Below are positions 52,170-63,189 of a stretch of DNA of 64,000 bases, piece by piece (position 1 is the first letter of the stretch; the number at the start of each line of letters is the position of its first letter). Under the pieces are notes generated by a model, which searched no databases, was not told the DNA's origin, and was given only the letters and a program-made list of their open reading frames with translations. Source of the stretch: Laccaria trichodermophora (Eukaryota; Basidiomycota; Agaricomycetes; Agaricales; Hydnangiaceae); contig JACTVC010000012.1 of NCBI GenBank assembly GCA_018417955.1, positions 496,001 to 560,000 of the forward strand, read 5' to 3'. Made by a program: the position numbers and the translations under genes.

Positions 52170-53400
52170 CTTTTGCACTTGGGCTTTTAATTCAGGGGGT
52201 AGTAGACAACGCGGTCGACAATGACAAGGCGGATGTTTGGCGACCAAAATTGGTACACACTCGACCAAATACGCACGCGGCTATAAATGTTGTTGACCCA
52301 TCTAATCCACTGCTTATACTCAAACCACCACATCATCTCTCTTGACTGGCTCCCGCCTTGTTCAAACCGTCCTCCTCTACTAAGAAAACCCCATTGGTCG
52401 TTCACCTCTATCTTCCCATCGATCCTTGCAATGTTTGCCTCCTCGAGCCACTCCTCACGCCCAGTACGCATTCCTATCTCGCCAGCATCCAGGCCTACTA
52501 ATTCTCTTTGTCAGCCACCTACGCCCAACGATACGAATTACACCATATCGCCAATTTAACAGCATCTCAAATTCGAACACCAACGCAACTCAAGCCCTCA
52601 ACACCTTGCAGTCTAGGCGAGTAACCCATACCGTTGCCAAGTCAGATTTCACCACGGTCACATCTCCTATTGCGTGGTGGCCTCGAGCCTAAGCGTAGTA
52701 AAGTAGCCGCATTCCTTGCCTGGGTGTGTAATCGACCCAGGTATCGGGGTGCTGGCGTGGCCCTCCCGTCAGGGGGCCGGAGTGACACACCATCTGCCAG
52801 GACTGCCACTGGATGAAGGTTGACATCGTTTCAACATGGTGCAGAATTGACTTTGTCTGTCTTGCGGCGGGTTGGACCTCGCCGACGCGCGGTGCTTTCA
52901 AATATTGGTGAGTCGTCAATCCTTCTTTTCTAGATCGTTGCCTTACTATTCACCTACAGCGGTGATTTTTTTGAGGGTGATTTTTTCTCTGAGCATGGCG
53001 ATTCTGACTCGGCGGGCACATCCCCTTATTGTAAGCTCTTTTTCTGTTGTCCTTTTGTCAGCCACCTCAAACCCTTTGGGCCATCAGCTCGTACCTCCAG
53101 ACGCATTTAACGGGTACCCTTCCATTGGCAGAACAACCAATCGCTGCGCCACACATGTCCTAAAGCATCTGGATACTGGTGTTATCCGGGTGTGGAAAGT
53201 CGCTCCTTCATGGAGGCGTGGGCAGGCAGATGCGTGATTGCACACCTGGATGATTGCTGCGGGCCTTCTCGAAGGTCTCCAGCATCGTCTCACCGGACGT
53301 GGCACCGCTGACAACGGCGAAGCGGCGGTTGGTTGTTTTTGCTCTTGAATTGGATACACAGTACGGGGACGCTTCGGTTCCGGTGAGCTGGCCCTCGATT
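52170..53400 (-). repeat. Unclassified dispersed repeat, copy C
   Basis: Opposite orientation to copies A and D. It begins with ATGTTTGGCGACCA, then a TATA box CTATAAATG (52281-52289). The conserved core 52614-52920 includes the 60-residue frame 52634-52816, and the distal part 53120-53340 matches 41030-41260 in reverse. Boundaries are approximate; no target duplication recognised. Confidence 0.8.
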
Positions 53401-53846
53401 AACTCTTATTATCTCTCGCCCTCACGTCATCTTCAGTAGATGTCATCTTTCGCATAACTCAGGAGATCAATTTGCGTTTCGGGGTTTTATTCAAACATAG
53501 TTGGTGCGATTTCAGTCAACGTCATTTTGGACACTCTCACTTTCGCATCAAAAGGTCTCAATTTACACTTGCAACGTCTTGCGCCTCTACTTTTTTGTTT
53601 GATTCTCCACCAGTCTTTCTCTCTCTCTCTAAATATGATCAATCTTCAGTCATTTCCCTCATTGAACCTGTTTAGACGTAACTTCTGCTCTTTCCCCTCG
53701 TTACTTTCATAAACTCATCTGAACATATCGATGCAATAAATAATTCCAAGTCACCATCGTCCACTCACGCTACAACCCCTTATGACGAAATATTTATCAA
53801 AGAAATTTCATACACTATACCCTTTGTTTCACAAGCACAAAAGGAA
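53401..53846. other. Intergenic, tyrosinase 3' region
   Basis: Pyrimidine-rich, no gene seen. Confidence 0.4.
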
Positions 53847-55698
53847 TCACAAATCATCTACCTCCGGCTCGAAAACATCAACTTCTTCTTCTTCTTCGTC
53901 TTTGCCTGGGTCCGCAATATGATGTAGCAGCTCGTGAGTTTGAATATATACCCGCCATCCAATTTCTGCTTTCTCAGTACCCTGGAGAAATTCCAGTGTC
54001 GTTGCGTCGATGGGAACGTACAAGTCCACATCTAGATGACTCTGGCAATTACCGCATCCCTCTATATCCCAACGACTCAAAACAGCTTCCCTGCCAACCT
54101 CCACCTCCTTGCCGTCATGTCCCTGAGCGTACAACCTGATGACAAACGAACCCTTGAACTGAGCGCGGTTAATATTATGTACCCATTTGATGACGGGAAA
54201 GGGGTTATCGGCAGTTGGATCGCTGCCCGCGAGCGTTATGGGATCGAATCCATACTGTGTCAGAGCAAGTGGGCCATCGACATGTGGATCGCTCTCTGCA
54301 AGCGCCATGTGATCAAATTGGGAATTAAGGGTGTCGACGAGGGATTTCGGGCTCGCTGGATCAACATCGACGGTTAGAGCATCAAGCGAGCCAGGACCGT
54401 AAGTGATCCCCAAGTCGTTCAGATCAGTTACGTCGTCCGAATTATAGTACTCTCCGCTGGGCATTTGGAAGGGGTAGAGTGGCGTAGTCATATCGAGATG
54501 GGTACCGGGAGGGAAATTCGGCGGCTGCCCGTCCTTCAGAATCGTCCCATTATAATTCGGAATAACGGTGAGGCTACCCCGTGTTGTAAAACCCCAACAT
54601 CGTTGCCACACCGCAAAAGCGTAGTCGACGAAGGCATGATGGAAGTGGAATATCGGGTCAAAAGCGGCTGTGTCGTTATCGGCTATATCGCCGTTGGCTC
54701 CATGAATGGGGCTTGCGTTATACACCCCCGCCTGGTAGAACCCCCCAAGAGCAAGATGGATCCCGTTATGCGGACTTTCCAACGAAACGACGTAGTGACT
54801 CGAAGACCCATCCCCATGGTCTTTGATCCACTGGTTCTGGGAACTTGTGTTCGAAAAGACTGTATAGTTAGGCGCGAAGAGCGAGCGCAAATATCTAGAG
54901 CGAACGGAGAAGGTGTCTGGTCGTCGGGAGTGCTTTTCGTCATCCGGGATGTTGACGGTGCCAAGCAACCACTCAGTCACATTATCGTTAAGCATCTGGG
55001 CGTTCTGAGCGTGATTGGTGAAAGCTGCATTATGCACTTCCGTTTGCTTCCTAGCTTCCTCGGTTCCCATTAAGCCTGCAGACAACATACAATCAGCGCT
55101 CGGAAATTGTAACAAGGAGCCGTGGCTGAGCTGCTACGGCGGGAGACTCACCTGAAAGCGGGTAGCGGACGGTATCATATCCTTCGGGTTTGCTGGAGCG
55201 ATGATCCCTAAGTAGATTAACTAGTGCTGCCTGGAGCTTGTATGAGTAAAGCGGATTGTCGGTGCGACCATCCAGTTCGAAGGTCGGGGAAGTAAGGACA
55301 GATGGAATGGTTGGTTTGCTGGTGGGCTCCGGGTTAGCTAGCTCATCCCAGAACGGGATAGTGACATCTTGACAGCCGGGGATGCTTCGCAGTGCATCCT
55401 CCATACGAAGAAGATACGCGCGATGCCAGGTAGGGAACAGAACGGTGCCGTGCCAGCAATACCCTCCCCACCAAGTCGGATCCGTTTCTCCCGGTCCACG
55501 GAAAGGCAGTCCGTGGAGGCTACCAATGTGAAAAAAGGAGTTTGGATCGTCGGGAGGGAGAGTCTGAATACCACGGTATGCCCTGATGAGGTTTTCAAGC
55601 TTAAATCGATCTTCACCCGAATCGTATAAGTACTGGACATATTGGAGGGAGTGACGGACGCGAATTGAACTCATGGCGTTGGGTTCGTGAAAGCACAA
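53847..55698 (-). CDS. Tyrosinase (type-3 copper polyphenol oxidase)
   Basis: Oxidises mono- and diphenols to quinones, the first step of melanin and browning. Copper A ligands: SLHGLPF, and GYCWHGTVLFPTWHRAYLLR with the Cys-x-His pair that forms the thioether in fungal tyrosinases and the WHR His. After one intron (about 55073-55151, gtgagtc..ctgcag) come LMGTEEARKQTEVHNAAF and the copper B sites SPHNGIHLALGG and DPIFHFHHAFVDYAFAVWQR. All six His are present. A long C-terminal region (SRWDIEGCGNCQSHLDVDLY, ETHELL-like) ends in acidic residues with stop at 53847. No signal peptide is seen. The start at 55698 is the first Met of the frame; an upstream exon cannot be excluded. Length about 620 residues. 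Confidence 0.92.
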
Positions 55699-57655
55699 AC
55701 TACGTGGCTAGTTAGCACATGTCCGTCAATGAACAAGTAGTATATTCCAACTTACCGGCTGAGGGTGCAAAGTCGATCTGAGTTGTCTGAGACTTGTGGG
55801 CACAATCTTTTACCTGCGGTGTACTATATCTGTATGGTATCAATATTTCTATGTGTTTGGAGCAGTCATAAAGTTAACTCTTGCCGCTAGGATGATTGCG
55901 CAATGATCGGTCCGTACGAGTGACGATCTGCCGATTACAGTTTGACCATATCGAAATGGGGGACATTTTTCGGCGTGTAGGTATGGATTTGTGTTTTGAG
56001 AAGCAGGTTTTGGGGTACAGTCATACTTTTCTTGCGATTTGATAGGACCTCGTGCTCGACCATCGAAATCTGGCCTTGTCGAAATGGGGCGCATTGGTAC
56101 AGATACGAATCTGTGGAAGTTTGAGAAGCAGGTTTTGGGGGACAGTCATGTTCATGTTCATTGATAAGACCTGGCTCGCAGGCCGATGGCGCTCAAGCCA
56201 ATGTATTGATCATGGATTCATGGCAGATGATCGATATCGATGATCACAGGCAGGTTTGCAAATGGTAGGCGCCCTGGTGACATTTTGTCAGCGCAGTGCT
56301 CATGCAGACGGACATATCAACGATGACCACTCGCCAACATTTGACTGTAGTACCATGATGGTCAATTCTTAGCAAGGTTGCATGAGCTCCCATTCTTGCC
56401 TCTCAAGTAGGTCACCTATTCAATCAATAATTTCGTTCGGAATGAGCTCCTAGGCTTATGTCGTGAATGTTCCAACGATGGGCTCGGACGGGAAAGGCGA
56501 TGTTTTTGATAAAGCTGCCACGGGGTCGATCCCAATTGACTGCTTAAGGGCGCCAGGCCTCCCCACGTCCATTTCCGCTAAGCGTCTCAGCAGCTACGAG
56601 GCTGCCGGTAATAAGTATGCAAACATGTTGTGAAAGGGCTTGAGAAGTTTCTTTCGTCACCCACCTGGTCCCATGATGGTCCAAATTCGTCTGTCCATTG
56701 AGACCAGATTCCCTCACGGATAGGATGGTTCTGATACAATTCACGGGCCGGAGGTTGTCGTCGTGGCTGAGATGATTGGTCGGAGCCTTGTGAAAGGGGG
56801 ACATAAAGACCTTCTGCTGCACAAAGTCATATGAGATCGCTGACGATAAAAGCGGAGACGCTCGTTTCATCTAACTCACTGACTGTGATGGTTGTTTTCG
56901 ACGTTTTGATAGATTCAAGTTGATGAATGTATTATCCTCGTGTCTATTGCAGTTCATTACCCAAGATCTTGTTGTCATTTTTGCACGACTATCAGACCAC
57001 TTCTCAGATGTTGTCGCCGCATAGCGCAGTCGAGATCATTGACGAGTCGCGTGGAGTGGCCAGATCGAAGTCGGACGCTAGATGCCATTATTCCGTAAGT
57101 AGTACACAACTTGAGATAAACTGGAGATGCTGGACTGGACTAGCGAGGCAGGAGCTTCGCTGGTAATGCCTTGCTAACGATTGCAATGTTCATGCATGCC
57201 TATAATAGCTGTGGGATCGAGTAGCAGAAGAACTGAAGAAGATCAAGAGATTGTTCTGTTTTGCGCGCTAAAGATGGCGTCATGAATGAACGAGTTGGTT
57301 CGCAGCTGTTTTCCAAAAAAGGAGCATGATAAATATGTCGGAGTTTTCTAATTCGGCATCTCAACCGGTTCTAACTTGTTGTGGACGTTCCTATCAAAAT
57401 TGCCGTCATAATTAAGAGCAACCAAAGAGTTTTTGGTTACAATTTTGGTCCCATCCAGGGTGGCAACCTGGTTGCAACAGGTGGCAACGGGAGTTCCAGC
57501 GTGATTGTAGCCAATTTTGGGCTAAAAAATGGAAAAATAAAGAACTTTCAATGGTTAGCACTGGTTAGAATGCCGATTCAATGCCATCCCAATTTCGGCT
57601 GGTTGTGACGAAAGAAATAAATCTCCGACAATTTTTTATGTCACGTCACAGGAGT
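55699..57655. other. Gene-free region with a local tandem duplication
   Basis: No supported gene over about 2 kb. It contains a duplicated block at 55951-56165. The rest shows only short overlapping frames. Confidence 0.45.
55951..56165 (+). repeat. Imperfect tandem duplication, period about 127 bp
   Basis: TCGAAATGGGG and, about 40 bp later, GAGAAGCAGGTTTTGGGG and ACAGTCAT recur at an offset of 127-128 bp. Confidence 0.75.
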
Positions 57656-59166
57656 AAGGTTGGCGAGAAGTCCATGGACAAAACTTTGCACAACATGCTT
57701 TGGGGCGGTCGCAATCACGTCAAAACAAAGTCACAAGTCCCCGTGAATCTTCGAACACGATTTTCTGTGTAAAGACATGGTTTATAGTGTTTTGGCATTG
57801 TCTCGGTGAGCTCTAGGTTGCCCCATATTTTATTTTATGAGAAAATGACAACTATATTATTCTCCTGCTGGAGGGTTGGCAAGGACAGTGCCGAAACTGC
57901 TGCAAGGATTTCTCCACCAATACCTAACGGAAAGCTACAATCTTGGGTGCGTTAGAATCCCACAGTGTGCACCTAAATTTCCCTATAATTTACTTTGTGT
58001 AAGAATATGTACTGGCTTTGTAACTGTGCTACAAGTGACGATACCCCCTCATTTCTGTCCAAATTAGGCACCCAACTTGATGCTGCATCAATTTCTCTTC
58101 ATGTACTCATCAGAAAAATACAATTTTTACTATGTTAAAACTGCAGAGTAAGTGGCTGGGTTGCCTCAAGGTTTTTTTTGCACAGAAACCCACGCTGAAC
58201 GTGTGATGACCGAATTTGGAAGGGAAGTGATGGGGTGTCGTCACTTATAGCACAGTTACAGATCCAGTACCTACTATTACACAAAATAAATTATGGGGCA
58301 ACCTAGGTGCACATTGTGCAATTCTAACACACCCAAGATTGTAGCTTTCCATTAGGTATTGGTGGAGAAATTCTTGCAAGGACAGTGCCAAACTAGTTTG
58401 GCACTGTCCTTGCCTACCTCCAGCAGGAATATAATATAGTTGTCATTTTCTCATAAAATAAAATATGAGGAGACCAAGAGCTCACCGGGACAATTCCAAA
58501 ACACTATAAATTATGTCTTTACAATAAGTATTTACAGTTCGAAGACGCACAGGGATTTGTGCCAGCTATTTTGAAAATGGCAATAAATTCCACAGTACAA
58601 GTACATATGGACCATTGACCCCAATTGTCATCTTGGTACACAGGTACTGCGATAGGCTGACCACCTCAACCCTTAGCCCTTACTCAGCTTAACCATCACA
58701 CCACACAAGAAACACAGCCCAATATCCTGGAGTGTGATAGCTTGAGCAAGTCTGAAACTTTTTCCAGGCTGGGATGCTGTCAGTAAAGGCTAATGATCAT
58801 GTGGGTTAATGCACCCACTTGTAAAATCTATCTATCTGTCTATCTGTTAATAATTTTTTGCCTTTCCACAAAAAAGGAGGCTTACAAAAAATCTGACTAT
58901 TCCTGTTTGTCAAGTGAGTTGGAGGATAGTTGACCAGGTCCTGCACACCTTACCTTTCACACTGCATTATCTGAACAAAGAGTCCTTTCTCAGGAATTTC
59001 ATTCTTTTCCATGTGTTTTATTGACCTGTTTCAATTTTACATTCCTTCCAAAAAAAGGAAACCTTTGCAGGCAACCTATTTTACAATAGATAAGACGCAA
59101 ATAGACCTTGATCAATGACATAAGCATGTTGTGCAAAGTTTTGTCCATGGACTTCTCGCCAACCTT
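57656..59166. mobile_element. Foldback-type element, 45-bp perfect TIRs, 8-bp target duplication
   Basis: The left end AAGGTTGGCGAGAAGTCCAT and the right end are perfect inverted copies over 45 bp. ACAGGAGT lies on both sides (57648-57655, 59167-59174). Inner inverted arms (57770-57975 with 58309-58535, about 85-90% similar) carry TTTATTTTATGAGAAAATGA and ATACCTAA.GGAAAGCTACA. No coding capacity. The 8-bp duplication suggests hAT or KDZ-type mobilisation. Confidence 0.87.
58595..59115. mobile_element. Probable insertion within the right arm of the foldback element
   Basis: The left arm is continuous between the matching points, while the right arm is interrupted by about 520 bp. The insert ends with CTATCTATCTGTCTATCTG and contains an A-box-like TGGTGTGATGG on the minus strand. 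It may be a SINE-like sequence; its limits are approximate. Confidence 0.45.
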
Positions 59167-59214
59167 ACAGGAGTGAGGGCGCTTTTCTCGTCACCATGAA
59201 ACAAGATATAGACG

Positions 59215-59500
59215 TGAGATGGGCTTCCTGAGTCGGACCCTAGGTGCCGAACAAAATGTCCCCCAATTCATTCACCGCGCTAAGTTCTACATTCAAATTG
59301 TTTACCAACATCTCGGAAGTCCGAGTTCACGGGTTTCGGGAACCGGACCATGTTCATTCATTCGCTAAAGATGGGTTCTGAGAACTTATGCATAAGGTAG
59401 GATTCACGCACAAATCTCCACATCACATCTGAACATGAGATAGGCTTCCTGAGTCGGAGCCCATGCCAAACAAAATGTCCCCCAAATCATTCACCGCGCT
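59215..59500 (+). repeat. Two direct copies of a 70-bp block
   Basis: GAGATGGGCTTCCTGAGTCG..AACAAAATGTCCCCCAA..CATTCACCGCGCT at 59215-59282 recurs at 59437-59501 with few changes. Confidence 0.8.
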
Positions 59501-59628
59501 TTCTAAGAGGGGAAGAGGTCTGATGTGAAAATCGTGTGCATGGATCGCTCGCCAAAGTACATAAGAACGCGATAACCCACTCCCTCCCCCTCGTCCACTA
59601 CCCCTCTACACAGTTATTTCTTTTGAGT

Positions 59629-60153
59629 ATGGCAACTCGATTCTCTCTTCCCCCTGGTGTCTACAGGGTCCATAGCATCATCGGCGGCACACAACTTTAT
59701 ATTACTGACCCAGATGCTGATAATGAAACAATCACTCTCAAAACGGCAGACAATCCCCCAAAGACAAACCAGCTGGTCCGTTGCATGTCGTCCCCCACCA
59801 TTAAATTCATTTTTGACGGTAATCACATTATTCAGTGGTTGATCTCTGGAGACGGCATTATCAGGTCATTGGACCATGATAAGAAGTTCGCATCTGCCAG
59901 ATTGGCCCCGAAGACATCAGGCATTATTCGCTCAAGCTCGAGCTTGAAGTGGATTATCGTCCTCGCGTTTGTCTACTCTCGCGTTTATCGATACATGGCC
60001 CACTCATCCATAATACATATCAATAGCGTCGTGAGTAATACCGGAGGCGAAGGCACTATCAGAGCAGATGATGGCACAAGGCGCTTCTGGCAAGTCGCAA
60101 CTAATGCAACTAATACTGTAACAACCTTTCTGTGTCCACCGCTCCATCTATGA
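59629..60153 (+). CDS. Small beta-trefoil-like protein (ricin-B or mycocypin-type fold), tentative
   Basis: Start chosen at 59629 (MATRFSLPPGVYRVHSIIGG), the usual opening of fungal beta-trefoil proteins. The frame is open to 59536, but that part looks like leader. Segment 1 ends NPPKTNQL and, across a 58-nt intron (gtccgttg..attcag), continues WLISGDGIIRSLDHD. Segment 2 runs to RSSSSLKW. Segment 3 is YRYMAHSSIIHINSVVSN and EGTIRADDGTRRFWQVAT. The three-segment pattern with repeated W endings supports the fold. The middle part may hide another intron. No signal peptide. Such proteins are often lectins or peptidase inhibitors; nothing in the sequence decides which. Confidence 0.5.
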   Translation: MATRFSLPPGVYRVHSIIGGTQLYITDPDADNETITLKTADNPPKTNQLVRCMSSPTIKFIFDGNHIIQWLISGDGIIRSLDHDKKFASARLAPKTSGIIRSSSSLKWIIVLAFVYSRVYRYMAHSSIIHINSVVSNTGGEGTIRADDGTRRFWQVATNATNTVTTFLCPPLHL

Positions 60154-60904
60154 GGGTCTGACCATAGTTACGACAGGTTGTCCTCGGGCCAAAGGCTGAC
60201 AAATGGATTTTCGAGCGCCAAGACAACGCTTGATTAAACAGGGAGCCAACTGGTTAGTTATAGTGATGTTTCTTGGACGTTTCAATAGTTTGCGAATATG
60301 TCATCATGTACTACAATTGCAGTCCGTTATCCCAGTGGCAGCCATCAGCAATTTTTTTCTTCGTCTGGTTTTCTTTTTCACAACCTGTTAGGTGGTTTGT
60401 CAGATGACGCACGTAACGCACTTTGAGGATGTAGCGAGTGGCATAAATTGGCCAGAATCGATGACGAGAAATTTAAGTGCTGGCTGGTGCACCGGTAATT
60501 CGGCACTTTTCAGCTGGGGTCTATAATTCGGCCTTGTGGAAACAAATAAAAAGGTTTTTGGCTAGATGGAGTCGTCGAACAACATTAGTGGCTGCTCAAC
60601 AAGGTATGTTTCTCACGCACTTCTTAATTATCCATCATGTTCGCTTACACGTCTACCCAACCTAGCGAAAGTTGAACATGGCGGGTGGACGGGTACTAGT
60701 ATCTGCTCTCCCATCATGGTCACTGACATGGTCCGCGACGGCTTGCTTTCGCCGAATTCGAAACTTTTACCAGACTCTGACCGACCATTCTCCTCTTTCA
60801 AGGGTAGCATTGCTTCAAGTGCGCCTACCTCTAACCTAAGCTGCCTTTTTGCAATTTCTCACCTTGTGTTAGATGCGTCAAGAAGGATGCGTATGACAGG
60901 GCCC
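60154..60904. other. Intergenic, no supported gene
   Basis: Between the trefoil-like gene and the truncated RING copy B. Frames are short and inconsistent. Confidence 0.4.
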
Positions 60905-62661
60905 AATGCATCGGCATAGATACTGGGGACATCTATCAGGTTATCTTCGGATACTCCGTTACATCAAGATGATGACGACGATAAGATGCCGGCGCTGCAA
61001 ACTGTTTCGGATACGGAGTCTAATTTTGATGATGAGGAGAGTGATGAGGATGGGGAATGAGGTGAGTTGTCTTTCTCTTTTTTTTTTTTTTTCATTGGAA
61101 GTGGATTTTGACGTTGCCTTTTGTGAATTTAGATGTCTACACGAAAACTCGTACTAAGCTCGACCTCTCTCAAGCGGAACGACCCGCACAAAGTATCAAC
61201 CCAACCACGAACATGGACCAGCCTCCGCCCACCACTACCACCACCAGGAACCCAAGCATGGGATCGGGGAGGATCGATGCGGAGGGAAGGATCAATTGGT
61301 GGAGGCTTTATCGGTTCCCGCCTATCGTTTCTCCTCGTGCTGCTGGTGTTGTTGTTGGACATACAGGAGGATCGGGATCAGGATTTGGGTCGAACACTGA
61401 CGCCCATGCGAGCACGGGCACGACAAGCGCGGATCCTGCGATCAACTCCAACAATACTGAGACGGCGACTTTGTCCACTTCCTCTGCTTCGGAGAGCAAC
61501 CAACAGCCGAGCAACACCAACAACACCAACATTGTGGTACCCGTCATCGTTGTGGGTTTACACTCTGTCCGCTCGTTAGCTGGTGGCGACTATGATGGCA
61601 ACGAGGTAGGCTTTCACGATGGACATGGACATGGGCATCGTCATCGTCATCGTCGTGGTGTTCACGGTGAACACGCCCATGCCGCGAACACCCAAAGAGG
61701 CGTGGATACTTCTGAACCACCACCATCATTCGCTTCTGGGTCTTCTGAGACGGAGAGTGCTGAGGACGAAGACTTTGATGGGTTTGGGAACCAGGATAAC
61801 GAACGACCGCATCATCATCATCACCACCGCGCATCACAAACCACTGCTACTGCTGGTGGGCCTCTCGTGAAAATAGACGATCTCGAGGATGGCAATCTCG
61901 TGCGGCTGCTGCGATTAGGAACTTGCGACCTGGGAACTCGAGGAGGAATTCATCGATTAGTGGCGCTGGTGGTAGTGGTGGTAATGGGGAAGGACAGAAT
62001 GCGGTGATTGGGGGACCGGGGTCGAGGACGTTTTTGATTTATGTTATTGGTGGTATGTCTTTTCTGTTTTTTTTTTTAAATCTTGACGTGAAGTGCTGAT
62101 GAGCGGGTTCTCTTTTTATCATCAAGATCAAGGGTATTACCCCCCTGATCATAGCATTGTCACTGGTGGTCTGGATAATATGGAATCTTTCGAGGCATTG
62201 TTGTATGTCCAACTTCTCTTATTCTGTTTTTTGTATGTGCTGATGACGGTGCGTGCTCGATTAGAGAGCTTGCGGACCTACTGGGTCAAATGAAGCCTCC
62301 GACTGCGAGCAAGGATGATATTGATAATTTGGGTTTAGAGATCATCGAACGGGTGAGTTGTATGGGTTTATCGACGTTCGCGTTGCTGATCTTTTTTTCT
62401 AAAAAAAAAATGCAGTATTTGATTTGTCTTGATGAATGAGCCTGAGGATGATATCTGTGTCATGACCTGCCGACATGCGTTCCATAAATCTTGCGTTGAC
62501 AAGTGGTTGCATACTGGTAGGAATAATTGTCCTGCTTGTCGGACGCCGGTATGTTTATACTTGGTTTTTTTTTTCTTCAATGCGTTTCTTATCACTTTTT
62601 TTAGGGTGTTTCGACGGATGGGACATCGCCCATACACTCGCCCTTGACTTCAGGCGCTTGA
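60905..62661 (+). pseudogene. RING-H2 gene copy B, truncated and decayed
   Basis: Inverted copy of the 3' two thirds of the gene at 43.1-46.8 kb; homology starts at about 60905 (equivalent to about 44805), so the start and acidic exon 1 are missing. MGSGRIDAEGRINWWRLYRF and VGLHSVRSLAGGDYDGNEVG are kept. The frame shifts after SQTTATAGGP and stops at 62007. In the RING exon the first zinc-binding Cys is Tyr (TAT at the exon start) and a 2-nt deletion after LICLDE produces TGA. The remaining RING half (CRHAFHKSCVDKWLHTGRNN) is still conserved. It cannot encode a working RING domain. Confidence 0.9.
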
Positions 62662-63189
62662 TTGCTTTTCCTTCGTTCGTATTCGTTTCGCATTTCGACT
62701 TGCACATCCCGCTCAGTCCACCATGATCCCTCTCAATGAATTGAACCAACCCTCGCTCCCTACCACTTGTTTCCCCCTTCCCTTCCCCCTCTCGTCATTA
62801 TCGTAGTAAGTAATAGTCTTGAGTCATAGTTCTCTCATCCATGCATTTCTACTCGAAAAACTCCAACGTGTTTTCTTTCACAAAACTAAGACATCCCTTT
62901 TTTTTTCTTTTTTGTATTCTGCTACTTTTTTCATGATTAGTTATCGTCTCATCGCCCCCCCCTTTGTATATCGTAGCACTTGCTATATAAAGTGGACTAT
63001 AAAGAACAAGATAATTTGCTTTTTTTTCTTTTCCTGCCATGTTTGAAGTTGTACTTATCCACAAGTGCAGATCGAATATGGACACAGGTTGGGTATGACT
63101 ATTTTTTATTTCTCTTTTTTTTCTTGAGATTTGTTCAACTGATCTATTGTCTCTGTCGTCTAGGCCATATTTTGTGATTTGTTCTTTTA
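62662..63189 (+). repeat. Duplicated 3' flank of the RING gene
   Basis: Matches the reverse complement of about 42560-43086, including the CAAAACTAAGACATCCC and TATCGTAGCACTTGCTATAT blocks. Poly-T and poly-C run lengths differ. It is part of the segmental duplication that spans RING copy B. Confidence 0.8.

Noticed and set aside
54465..55073. Plus-strand 202-residue frame inside the tyrosinase
   Set aside because: Antisense shadow of conserved copper B coding sequence.
58790..58840. Helitron 3' hairpin (GTGGGTTAATGCACCCAC)
   Set aside because: The hairpin is not followed by CTRR at the expected distance and no 5' TC end or Rep/helicase was found.
61544..61837. His/Asp-rich minus-strand frame in RING copy B
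   Set aside because: Antisense of the His-repeat exon; no independent support.
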